The notes beneath the pieces are model-generated. The model did no database searches and was not told the origin of the DNA. It saw nothing but the letters and a program-made list of their open reading frames with translations. A program made the position numbers and the translations under genes. A stretch of 64,000 nt of DNA from Polaromonas sp. P2-4 (lineage in GTDB: Bacteria > Pseudomonadota > Gammaproteobacteria > Burkholderiales > Burkholderiaceae_C): positions 4,456,001 through 4,520,000 of the forward strand of contig CP087965.1 of NCBI GenBank assembly GCA_024703855.1, in the 5' to 3' direction. This document shows, piece after piece, positions 7,956-15,974 of this stretch (position 1 is its first letter; every line of letters starts with the position of its first letter).

Positions 7956-9399
7956 CCGCAACCTCATCGTGATCGGCGCCGGCGCCGGTGGCTTGGTCTC
8001 GGCCTATATTGCCGCGGTGGTCAAGGCCAAAGTGACGCTGGTCGAGGCCCACAAGATGGGCGGCGACTGCCTGAACTACGGCTGTGTGCCGTCCAAGGCG
8101 CTGATCCGCAGCGCCAGGCTCGCGCACCAGATGAAGCATGGCGCCAGTTATGGCCTGAGCGACAGCACGCCGGTGTTCAGCTTCAAGGCAGTGATGCAAA
8201 GGGTGCAGGAAGTGATACGCACGATTGAACCGCATGACAGCGTGGAGCGTTACACCAGCCTGGGGGTGGAGGTGCTGCAGGGTCATGCGCGCATCGTCAA
8301 CCCCTGGACGGTGGAGATCACCCTCAACGAAGGGGGCACGCAGCGGCTGACCACGCGCAGCATCGTCATTGCGGCGGGCGCGCGGCCTCTGGTGCCGCCG
8401 CTGCCGGGGCTGGACGAGGCCGGCTACGTGACCAGCGACACCTTGTGGGACGTCTTTGCTCAACTCGACGAGGTGCCCAAGCGCCTAGTGGTGCTGGGCG
8501 GCGGCCCGATAGGCTGTGAACTCGCGCAGGCTTTCGCCCGGCTGGGTTCGCAGGTCACGCAGGTCGAGATGGCGGCGCGCCTCATGCTGCGCGAAGACGA
8601 GGAGGTTTCCGTGTTGGCCCGCCAGGCACTGGCCGCCGATGGCGTGCAGGTGCTGACCGGCCACAAGGCGCTGCGCTGCGAGACGTCGGGCGAAGTGAAA
8701 ACGCTGGTGGTTGAACACGGCGGCAGCGACATGCGCATTGACTTTGACCAGCTCATCTGCGCGGTCGGCCGCGTGGCGCGCCTGGAAGGGTACGGGCTGG
8801 AAGAACTCGGCATTCCGGTGCAGCGCACGGTGGACACCAACGAGTACCTGCAGACGATGTACCCCAACATCTATGCGGCGGGCGACGTGGCCGGGCCTTA
8901 CCAGCTCACGCATGTGGCGGCGCACCAGGCCTGGTACGCCGCGGTCAATGCGCTGTTTGGCGAGTTCAGACTGTTCAAGGCCGACTATTCGGTCATTCCC
9001 TGGACCACCTTCATCGATCCTGAAGTCGCGCGTGGGCCTGAACGAGCAGGACGCGAAGGAAAAGGCATTGCTTTTGAAGTCACGACATACGGCATCGACG
9101 ACCTGGACCGCGCCATTGCCGACAGCGAGGCGCGGGGGTTTGTCAAGGTGCTGACCATCCCGGGCAAGGACACGATTCTGGGCGTGACTATTGTCGGCAC
9201 GCATGCGGGTGACCTGCTGGCCGAATATGTGCTGGCCATGCGACACGGCCTGGGGCTGAGCAAGATCCTCGCCACCATCCACACCTACCCCACACTGGCC
9301 GAGGCCAACAAATACGCAGCCGGCGAATGGAAACGCGTGCACCAGCCCAAACGCCTGCTCGAATGGGTGCGCAGGTACCACGACTGGAAGCGGGGCTGA
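7924..9399 (+). CDS. Class I pyridine nucleotide-disulfide oxidoreductase (mercuric-reductase-like)
   Basis: FAD/NAD(P)-dependent disulfide reductase. It has the FAD-binding GAGAGGLVSAYIAA, the redox-active GGDCLNYGCVPSKAL (CxxxxC), the NAD(P) site GGGPIGCELAQAFARLG, the second FAD site YAAGDVAGPYQLTHVAAHQA and the dimer-interface IHTYPTLAEANKYAA. There is no N-terminal HMA domain and no C-terminal Cys pair as in MerA. No good start codon precedes the FAD site in this frame, which favours a fusion with the TVP38 domain. Residues encoded at 9027-9065 are garbled (ARGPERAGREGKGIAF where ARVGLNEQDAKEKGIAF is expected): a 2-base and a 1-base loss compensate. The physiological disulfide or arsenical substrate is unknown. 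Confidence 0.85.
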   Translation, partial: RWNKVRPSRFDRNLIVIGAGAGGLVSAYIAAVVKAKVTLVEAHKMGGDCLNYGCVPSKALIRSARLAHQMKHGASYGLSDSTPVFSFKAVMQRVQEVIRTIEPHDSVERYTSLGVEVLQGHARIVNPWTVEITLNEGGTQRLTTRSIVIAAGARPLVPPLPGLDEAGYVTSDTLWDVFAQLDEVPKRLVVLGGGPIGCELAQAFARLGSQVTQVEMAARLMLREDEEVSVLARQALAADGVQVLTGHKALRCETSGEVKTLVVEHGGSDMRIDFDQLICAVGRVARLEGYGLEELGIPVQRTVDTNEYLQTMYPNIYAAGDVAGPYQLTHVAAHQAWYAAVNALFGEFRLFKADYSVIPWTTFIDPEVARGPERAGREGKGIAFEVTTYGIDDLDRAIADSEARGFVKVLTIPGKDTILGVTIVGTHAGDLLAEYVLAMRHGLGLSKILATIHTYPTLAEANKYAAGEWKRVHQPKRLLEWVRRYHDWKRG

Positions 9400-9400
9400 C

Positions 9401-10165
9401 ATGAAGCCGGTGATGCCCATGACCAAGCGGCTGGGGACCGGGCTGACCCTCATGCTCGGCGCACTGCTCGCCCCTGCGGTGACGGCCCAGACGCGGGCCC
9501 TCGCTCTCGTGCCCTTTTCTTCGGCCGTCGGCGAACAACCGTCCGCGCCGTGGCGGGTGGTGGGGGTGCCGGGCGGCAAGATCCCGCTGACCACATATTC
9601 CCTTACACAGCTGGACGGCCGCAAGGTGCTGCGCGTCGAGGCGTCAAAGTCCTATGGCAACCTGGTGCATGACCTGCCCGCGGTGGTGCCCGAGGCCGGG
9701 CTGCGGCTGCGCTGGCGCTGGCGGCTGGACGAGCCGCTGCGCGGGGCCGACCTGCGCCGCCGCGAGGGCGACGATAGCCCGCTCAAGGTGTGTGCACTGT
9801 TTGACATGCCGCTCGACAAACTCGGCCTGATCGAACGCAACCTGCTGCGCCTGGCGCGTGCGGCCAGCGACGAGAAGCTGCCGTCCGCCACCCTGTGTTA
9901 CGTCTGGGACGCCACGCTGGCGCCGGACACGCTGCTGGCCAATGCCTACAGCGCACGCGTGCGCTTCATCGTGCTGGACAGCGGCGAGCAGCGCCTGGGT
10001 CAGTGGGTCGCTCATTCGCGCGACCTGGGCGCCGATTTCCACCGCGCCTTTGGCGAGGAAAGCGATGCGGTGCCGCCGCTGCAGGCGGTGCTGGTGGGCG
10101 CCGATGCCGACAACACCGGTGGCCGCAGCCTGGGCCATGTGGGGGATGTCACACTGTCCCCATGA
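9401..10165 (+). CDS. DUF3047 family secreted protein
   Basis: 254-residue protein with an N-terminal signal peptide (hydrophobic GLTLMLGALLAPAVTA, cleavage near residue 29, AQT). It carries the DUF3047 pattern: an RVEASKSYGNLVHDL segment, RLRWRWRLDEPL, then CALFDMPLDKLGL, CYVWDATLAPDTLLANAY and HSRDLGADFHRAFGEE near the C-terminus. It starts 1 base after the flavoprotein stop and its own stop overlaps the next start (ATGA at 10162-10165), so the three plus-strand genes are translationally coupled. Function is unknown; location is periplasmic by prediction. Confidence 0.8.
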   Translation: MKPVMPMTKRLGTGLTLMLGALLAPAVTAQTRALALVPFSSAVGEQPSAPWRVVGVPGGKIPLTTYSLTQLDGRKVLRVEASKSYGNLVHDLPAVVPEAGLRLRWRWRLDEPLRGADLRRREGDDSPLKVCALFDMPLDKLGLIERNLLRLARAASDEKLPSATLCYVWDATLAPDTLLANAYSARVRFIVLDSGEQRLGQWVAHSRDLGADFHRAFGEESDAVPPLQAVLVGADADNTGGRSLGHVGDVTLSP

Positions 10166-11314
10166 CTTCCACTTCGAATGCAAGCCCGGGCTTGAAACAC
10201 CTGGTGCTGGTGGGCGCCGGCCATGCCCATGTGCATGTGCTGCACAGCCTGGCGCAAAACCGGCCGGCGGACCTGGACATCACCGTGATTGCCCCTTACC
10301 CGCGGCAGCTGTATTCCGGCATGGTGCCGGGCTTCGTCGCAGGGCATTACAGCCTGGACCAATGCGTCATTCCGCTGGCTGGCCTGCTGGCGGGCTGCGG
10401 TGCGCGTTACATCGAGGGCAGCGTCGTGGCCTTCGATGCCGACGCGAAGACCGTGACGCTGGCCAGCGGTGAGACCGTGGCCTGGGACTGGCTGAGCCTG
10501 AACACCGGCCCGGTGATGGACCGCGAAAAAAATCGAGGCGCAGATGCCTGGCGCGCGCGAACACGCCCTGTTTGTGCGCCCCATCGAAGCCTTCGGCCAG
10601 TTGTGGCCCAAGGTGGCGGCTTTGGGCCGCAGCCAGCCGATTCACCTAGCGGTGGTGGGGGCGGGCGCGGCGGGGCTGGAACTGGTTATGGCCGCGGCCC
10701 ATGCGCTTCAGGGCGCCGGCTACCCCCCGGGCGGCCGCGTGACCCTGGTGACCGGCGGCCCGCCAGCGGCCCAGAACTACCCGGCCGGTGTGCAGCGTCG
10801 GGTGGCCCAGGCCCTGAGGCGCCTGCAGATCACGGTCCTGCCCGATGCCTGCGTGGGCATGTCTGCCGGGGAAATCCTGCTTGCCGGTGGCGCGCGCCTG
10901 GCCTGCGATGCCCCCTTGCTGGCCGTTGGTGCCCAGCCGCCGGGGTGGCTGGCTGGCAGCGGCCTGGCACTGGACGAGGCAGGGTTCGTGGCCGTCAACA
11001 GCTTTCAGCAAAGCACCAGCCACGCGCATGTGTTTGCCTCCGGCGATGTGGCCAGCCGCGTCGACGCGCCGCATCCGCGCAGCGGTGTGTATGCGGTGCG
11101 TGCCGGTCCGCCGTTGCTGGCCAACCTCCGCTCTGCATTGCAGGGCCAGGCGCTGCTGCCTTACTCACCACCCGGTCGCACGCTGAACCTGATTTCCTGT
11201 GGCGGGCGCTACGCGATTGCCGCATGGGGCAGCCTTCACGTGGAAGGGCACTGGGTGTGGCACCTGAAAGACCGCATCGACCGCGGATTTGTGGCCAGGT
11301 ACACCGCGATCTAG
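10162..11314 (+). CDS. FAD-dependent pyridine nucleotide oxidoreductase, SelD-N-terminal/NDH-2-like (one frame break)
   Basis: ~385-residue flavoprotein. LVLVGAGHAHVHVLHSLAQN is the GxGxAH-type FAD site seen in the flavoprotein domain fused to some selenide-water dikinases. PYPRQLYSGMVPGFVAGHY follows. After the break, HLAVVGAGAAGLELVMAAAH is the NAD(P) site and HVFASGDVAS the second FAD site. The break near 10530 is an extra A in an A-run (7 A where GAA AAA ATC needs 6). The start overlaps the DUF3047 stop by 4 bases. The gene co-occurs with the arsenosugar genes here; a redox role in arsenic or selenium metabolism is plausible but only inferred. Confidence 0.8.
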
Positions 11315-11367
11315 CAGCTTGCGAGAGGGTATCTGCCCTGATTCCCGCCTGCATGGCACTTGCGGGA

Positions 11368-11388
11368 CGCTATTTTTTTAATAGCTGA
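11368..11388. repeat. Dispersed short repeat, GCTAT...ATAGC hairpin, copy 3
   Basis: GCTATTTTTTTAATAGCTG forms a short hairpin between two convergent genes, the flavoprotein (plus) and the helix-hairpin-helix gene (minus). It may act as a bidirectional terminator. Confidence 0.5.
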
Positions 11389-11472
11389 ATGCGCCGGTTT
11401 TACCAGGGTGGAAGGCCGAAATGGCATGAAAAAACCCGCCGGCGGCGGGTTGGTCGGGCAGGCGTTGAAAGC

Positions 11473-11984
11473 TTATTTCTTGGCTGCGCTGGCGGCGGGT
11501 TTCGGCGCGTCTGCCTTGGCACCTGCTTTGGCATCCGCCTTGACTTCGGCCTTGGTCTCTGTCTTGGGTGTCACGGCAGCCTTGACGTCTTTGGCGGTTT
11601 CCTTGACGGCGTCCTTGGTGGCGACGGCAGCGTCCTTGGCTTTTTCGGTCATGGGCTTGTCGGTTTTCTTGGCATCGGCTTTGGCTTTGGCGTCAGCCTT
11701 GGCCTCTGCGGTGCCGGCACCCTTGTAAGCTGCGCCACCGACTGTCAGGCCTTCAGCGGAGAACTTGGCGGCGTTGGCGTCACCGATGCCTTTGACGCGG
11801 GTAATGAAGTCATCCCAGTTCTTGAACTCGCCTTTTTGCGTTCCGTCAGGATCAGCTTGCTGGTCACAGGGCCAATGCCTTTGATGCCGTCGAGTTCGGC
11901 TTCGGTGGCTTTGTTGACATCGACCGCCGCAAAGGCGGCGACGAGGGACATGGCGGCGAAAAACGCCAGCAATTTCTTGAACAT
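11473..11984 (-). CDS. ComEA-like helix-hairpin-helix protein with Ala/Lys-rich tail (one frame break)
   Basis: Start MFKKLLAFFAAMSLVAAFAA is a signal peptide. VDVNKATEAELDGIKGIGPV is the helix-hairpin-helix DNA-binding core of ComEA-type proteins. A missing A near 11838 breaks the frame; restoring it gives KGEFKNWDDFITRVKGIGD and FSAEGLTVGGAAYKG, then a ~75-residue tail rich in Ala, Lys, Asp and Thr down to the stop at 11473. The tail resembles histone-H1-like low-complexity arms and is unusual for ComEA proteins. Predicted periplasmic, non-specific DNA binding, possibly in DNA uptake. It is the last gene of the long minus-strand block, after hldD. Confidence 0.75.
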
Positions 11985-12120
11985 GAGAAAACTCCTCAAA
12001 GATTGATTAAATCAGGCGGGTGATCCATCCCTGCGCTTAGGGACGTCCTAAGCTGTAACGGACGGGTTTCAGGCCGGGTTGACCCGCCGCTGGAGTTTTT
12101 TGCAGGAAAACCCTTGGACT

Positions 12121-13126
12121 TCAGGTTTTGGCGCCGCTCAGCCACTGCATGTAAGCCGTCACACCGGTTTGCACATCGGCAAAGGCATGGTTGCAACCGG
12201 CTGCGCGCAGCGCTCAGGTCGGCCTGCGTGTAGCTCTGGTACTTGCCGACCAGCGCTGCGGGAAAGGTGATGTAGTTAATCAGGCCACCGCTTGCGGCGT
12301 CCTCCAGACTCAGTGCTCCGGCGTTTTGTTCCTTGCGCAAGGTGTTGACGACGGCGATAGCCACATCGTTAAAGGGCTGCGCCCGGCCGGTGCCCAGATT
12401 GAAAATACCAGATTTTTCGGGATGGTCGAGAAACCAGAGGTTCACGGCCACCACATCGTCGATGAAAACGAAGTCGCGCATCTGGCCGCCGGCGCCATAG
12501 CCGCCGTATTCGCCAAACAGCTTGACCTTGCCCTCGGCCTGGAACTGGTTGAACTGATGAAAAGCCACGCTGGCCATGCGGCCCTTGTGCTGCTCGCGCG
12601 GGCCATACACATTGAAGTAGCGAAAGCCCGCGACTTGCGTCGTGGTGTTCTCAAATTTGACCCCCAGCTCGCGTCGCATCCGCTGGTCAAACAGCAGCTT
12701 GGAGTAGCCGTATACATTGAGCGGCTTCTCGAACTCGGGTGACTCGCTAAAGATGTCAGAGCCGCCGTAGGTGGCCGCCGACGAGGCGTACAGCAGACGT
12801 GTGCCTTGCTCCTGGCAGGATTGGTGCAACTCGCAGGAAAGCGTGTAGTTGTTGTCCATCATGTACTTGCCGTCCGGCTCCATGGTGTCGCTGCAAGCGC
12901 CTTCGTGGAACACCGCCTCGACCTGGCCAAACGCACCTTCGGCAAACAGGTCGTAAAAATCATCGGCGTCGACATAGTCGGCAATTTTCAGGTCAGCCAG
13001 GTTGCGGAATTTGTCGCCTTCGGTCAGGTCGTCGACGGCAATGATGTCGTCAATGCCGCGGGCGTTGAGCCCTTTGACAAGGTTGCTGCCGATGAAGCCG
13101 GCAGCGCCTGTGACTACGATTTTCAT
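12121..13126 (-). CDS. hldD: ADP-L-glycero-D-manno-heptose-6-epimerase (one frame break)
   Basis: ~335-residue short-chain epimerase that makes ADP-L-glycero-D-manno-heptose for the LPS inner core. The Rossmann motif VTGAAGFIGSNLVKGL is at residues 5-20, the catalytic YGYSKLLFDQRMR contains the YxxxK pair, and RYFNVYGPREQHKGRMASVA is highly typical. A one-base loss near 12215 diverts the end of the frame; the restored tail is AAGCNHAFADVQTGVTAYMQ followed by WLSGAKT and a TGA stop at 12121-12123. It lies 17 bases after the heptose kinase gene. Confidence 0.9.
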
Positions 13127-13143
13127 GGAATGCTCCTTAACTG

Positions 13144-14097
13144 TCAGTGCGAGGCGAGCAACTCGCCGAAAAGCTCGTTGTAGTTCACGGTGGCGGTACC
13201 GAACTTGCCCACCACAATGCCGCCGGCGCGGTTGGCAATGGGCACCGCCTCACGCAGGCTCATGCCGGCAGCCAGCATGGCGGCGAGCGTGGCAATCACG
13301 GTATCACCCGCGCCCGTCACGTCAAACACCTCTCTGGCCACCGCCGGCACGTGCAGCTCGCCTTGTCCGTCAAACAAGGTCATGCCTTCTTCGCTGCGGG
13401 TCAGCAGCAGGGCTTCGAAGTTGAGTGAGGTACGCAGATTATGGGCTTTGGTGCGCAGATCGGCCTCATCACGCCAGGGGCCAATCACATGCTCCAGCTC
13501 GGCGCGGTTGGGCGTGATGACGCTGGCGTTTTTGTAGCGTTCATAGTCCGAGCCTTTGGGGTCCACCAGCACCACCTTGCCGGCGGCACGTGCCAGGGCA
13601 ATCATCAACACGATGTGCGCCAGGCCACCCTTGCCGTAGTCGGAAAACAGCACCGCATCATGCTGCGGGTGCAGTTTTTCAAACGTGGCGGACTGGGACG
13701 CCAGCACTTCGTTCTCCGGCGTGTTTTCAAAATCAAGCCGAATCAGCTGTTGCTGGCGGCCGATCACGCGCAGCTTGACGGTGGTTTTGAGTTGCGCATC
13801 GCGGCCAAAGTAGGGTGTGATGCCGGTCTTGGCGACCAGGGCTTCCAGCTGGTGGCTGGCTTCGTCATCGCCCACCACGCTCAGCAGCGAAGCCTGCGCG
13901 CCCAGCGTCACGATGTTGTAGGCCACGTTGGCGGCGGCGCCAATACGCTCTTCGGTGCGCGTGACGCGAACCACTGGGACCGGGGCCTCGGGCGAGATGC
14001 GGTCCACCGCACCGTACCAGTAGCGGTCCAGCATGGCGTCACCCACCACCAGAACGCGGGCTGAAGAAATTTTTTCTGGCGTCAATTGCATGGTCAT
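13144..14097 (-). CDS. rfaE1: D-glycero-beta-D-manno-heptose-7-phosphate kinase (RfaE domain I)
   Basis: 317-residue PfkB/ribokinase-fold kinase, intact. It shows VLVVGDAMLDRYWYGAVDRI at the start, IGAAANVAYNIVTLGA, VLVDPKGSDYERYKN and the catalytic anion-hole motif VFDVTGAGDTVIATLAAMLA near the C-terminus. It lacks the cytidylyltransferase domain found in E. coli HldE, so it is the single-domain (HldA) form and the adenylyltransferase step must be encoded elsewhere. It sits between lapB and hldD, as in many betaproteobacteria. Confidence 0.92.
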   Translation of the reverse strand: MTMQLTPEKISSARVLVVGDAMLDRYWYGAVDRISPEAPVPVVRVTRTEERIGAAANVAYNIVTLGAQASLLSVVGDDEASHQLEALVAKTGITPYFGRDAQLKTTVKLRVIGRQQQLIRLDFENTPENEVLASQSATFEKLHPQHDAVLFSDYGKGGLAHIVLMIALARAAGKVVLVDPKGSDYERYKNASVITPNRAELEHVIGPWRDEADLRTKAHNLRTSLNFEALLLTRSEEGMTLFDGQGELHVPAVAREVFDVTGAGDTVIATLAAMLAAGMSLREAVPIANRAGGIVVGKFGTATVNYNELFGELLASH

Positions 14098-14110
14098 CTA
14101 TCGTGTCGGG

Positions 14111-15253
14111 TTACAGCTCTTCAATACGGCGTGTCGGGTAGCTGTCCCAAGCCTGGCAGCCGGGGCAGTGCCAGAAATGCTGGCTTGCCTCAAAGCCGCA
14201 GGCCGCGCAGCGGTAGCGCATCAGGGGCTTGGTGGCCTGGTCCAGCGCGCTGGACCAGCATGTGGTGGTGTTCGTCCTGGAGCTTTTCGCCGGCAATCCA
14301 TTTGCCAGCAGCCACCAGCGACGCTTCCCGCTCAAGGTGCTGCACATACCACTGCCGGGCTGAGGCTGGGTCTTCTTCAAGCTTGACGATGGCCTCGATC
14401 ACATCGATGGAGGGCATTTGCGCATAGCTGGCCTTTAAAAGCCCCAGAGCGGTGGCTTGCTGGCCACTGCTTTTGGCCATGTTGGCCAGCAGACCGGCGG
14501 CCAGCGGCAAGCCTTGCGGTGCCATTTTGTCCAGCGTCAACAAGGTCTGCAAAGCGTCCTGGGGCTGACCGAGCTGGTTTTGCAGCTTGGCAAGATCAAT
14601 CAGTGGCCTGGCTGACGCGGGGGCCATGGTGGCGGCTTCGTGCAAGGTGCTCAGCGCCTTGGCGGTATCGCCTGCAGCAGCAGCAGCGCTGGCTTGTTCG
14701 CACAGGTAGTGCGCCTGGCGGGTGCTGAAACTGCCATGGCTGGAGCTGCCCAGCCGGGCGGCAATTTCCGTGGCATTGGCCCAGTCGCGGGAGCGCTCAT
14801 AAATGGACAGCAGGGCGAGTCGGGCTTCTTCTTCAAACGGTGTGCCCTCGAGTTTGCGCAGGGCAATCTCGGCACGGTCCAGCAAGCCTGCCTTGAGGAA
14901 ATCCAGCGCCAGCGCATGCTGGGCACGGTCCGCTCGGGCTGGGTCAGGTCACCGCGCGACATCAGGTGTTCATGCACCCGTACGGCGCGCTCGTACTCGC
15001 CGCGGCGGCGAAACAAATTGCCCAGGGCAAAGTGCAACTCCGAGGTGTCGGGGTCGTTCTGTACCGCTTCAATGAAGGCGTCAATGGCCTGGTCTTGCTG
15101 CTCGTTCAGCAGGAAGTTCAGGCCCTTGAAATAAGCCTTGGGTGCCTGGCGGTTCTCAATGCGCAGCTGTCTCAGGTCAAGCCGCGAGGCCAGCCAGCCC
15201 AGCGTGAAGGCAATTGGCAACCCGAGTAAAACCCAGGTGAAATCAAATTCCAT
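14111..15253 (-). CDS. lapB: LPS assembly regulator LapB (YciM), TPR protein (two frame breaks)
   Basis: ~382 residues. An N-terminal membrane anchor (FTWVLLGLPIAFTLGWLASR) is followed by TPR repeats, e.g. FLLNEQQDQAIDAFIEAVQN and LHFALGNLFRRRGEYERAVR. The C-terminus is a rubredoxin-like zinc ribbon YRCAACGFEASQHFWHCPGC. Breaks near 14920 and 14255 split it into three frames; all domains survive when joined. In E. coli LapB couples LPS synthesis to FtsH-mediated LpxC turnover. The start overlaps the end of lapA by about 11 bases, and the hld genes follow. Confidence 0.88.
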
Positions 15254-15523
15254 GGTGAAACGAAGAGGGGTTGTCTGTCACGCTTGTGGAGGTGCCGGAA
15301 AAAGGGTGTTGCGCCGTTCTGCGTTTTTTCCACCAGCGCGGCATCATCACAAAAACGCCCAGCGCCAATCCGCAGGCGAAGGCCGCCAGAACAACCAGCA
15401 CCAGCGGCGCTTGCCACAAGGTGCCAAAAAGAAATGCACCGCAACCATTTGCTGGTTATTCAGTGCAAAGGCAAACAGTGTAAAAAAAATGGCTGCCTTA
15501 AGCAGCCACATCAGGTATTTCAC
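15243..15523 (-). CDS. lapA: LapA family inner-membrane protein (DUF1049; GTG start, one frame break)
   Basis: A short gene between ihfB and lapB. GTG 15523 (RBS GGAGG upstream) begins VKYLMWLLKAAIFFTLFAFA (first membrane segment), then LNNQQMVAVHFFLG. A missing G near 15420 breaks the frame; restored, it reads LWQAPLVLVVLAAFACGLAL (second membrane segment), GVFVMMPRWWKKRR and ends at 15243 inside the lapB start. About 93 residues with two membrane segments and a basic cytoplasmic tail, as in LapA. It was found from the sequence and synteny despite the broken frame. Confidence 0.75.
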
Positions 15524-15587
15524 TTGGCAATCCTCCTAGTGGTCTGGCGATTGTAGCCAGCCCACCGTGGAGGAAAACCTGAAGACC

Positions 15588-15902
15588 TTATTTGGAGTCC
15601 GTGACCGCCAGCAATGCCTGTGTTCGTGCATCCACGGCTTCCCGCAATGCCTTCCCCGGTTTGAAATGGGGCACCCGTTTTTCAGGGATGGCGACACTTT
15701 CTCCAGAGCGGGGGTTCCGGCCCATGCGGGGCGGACGCCGATTGATGGAGAAACTGCCAAATCCCCTGATTTCAATCCGGTGGCCGCGCACCAGCGCGTC
15801 GCTCATGGCATCAAGAATGGTCTTGACGGCATATTCGGCATCACGGTGCGTCAGCTGGCTGAATCGGGCTGCCAGTTCTTCGACAAGATCGCTTCGGGTC
15901 AT
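15588..15902 (-). CDS. ihfB: Integration host factor subunit beta
   Basis: 104-residue DNA-bending HU/IHF-family protein, intact. MTRSDLVEELAARFSQLTHR is the N-terminal dimerisation helix. RIEIRGFGSFSINRRPPRMG and the arm segment NPRSGESVAIPEKRVPHFKP contain the Pro that intercalates into DNA. It lies downstream of rpsA, the conserved rpsA-ihfB order of proteobacteria. Confidence 0.95.
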   Translation of the reverse strand: MTRSDLVEELAARFSQLTHRDAEYAVKTILDAMSDALVRGHRIEIRGFGSFSINRRPPRMGRNPRSGESVAIPEKRVPHFKPGKALREAVDARTQALLAVTDSK

Positions 15903-15974
15903 CTTGGCTAGCTAGTTGGGGACAGAACGGGCGGGCAGCTTGGCTGCGCCGCTTGGTCTGTCCCTGCAAAGCTA

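Noticed and set aside
12191..12742. A plus-strand frame opposite hldD
   Set aside because: Shadow of the epimerase gene with no supporting motif.
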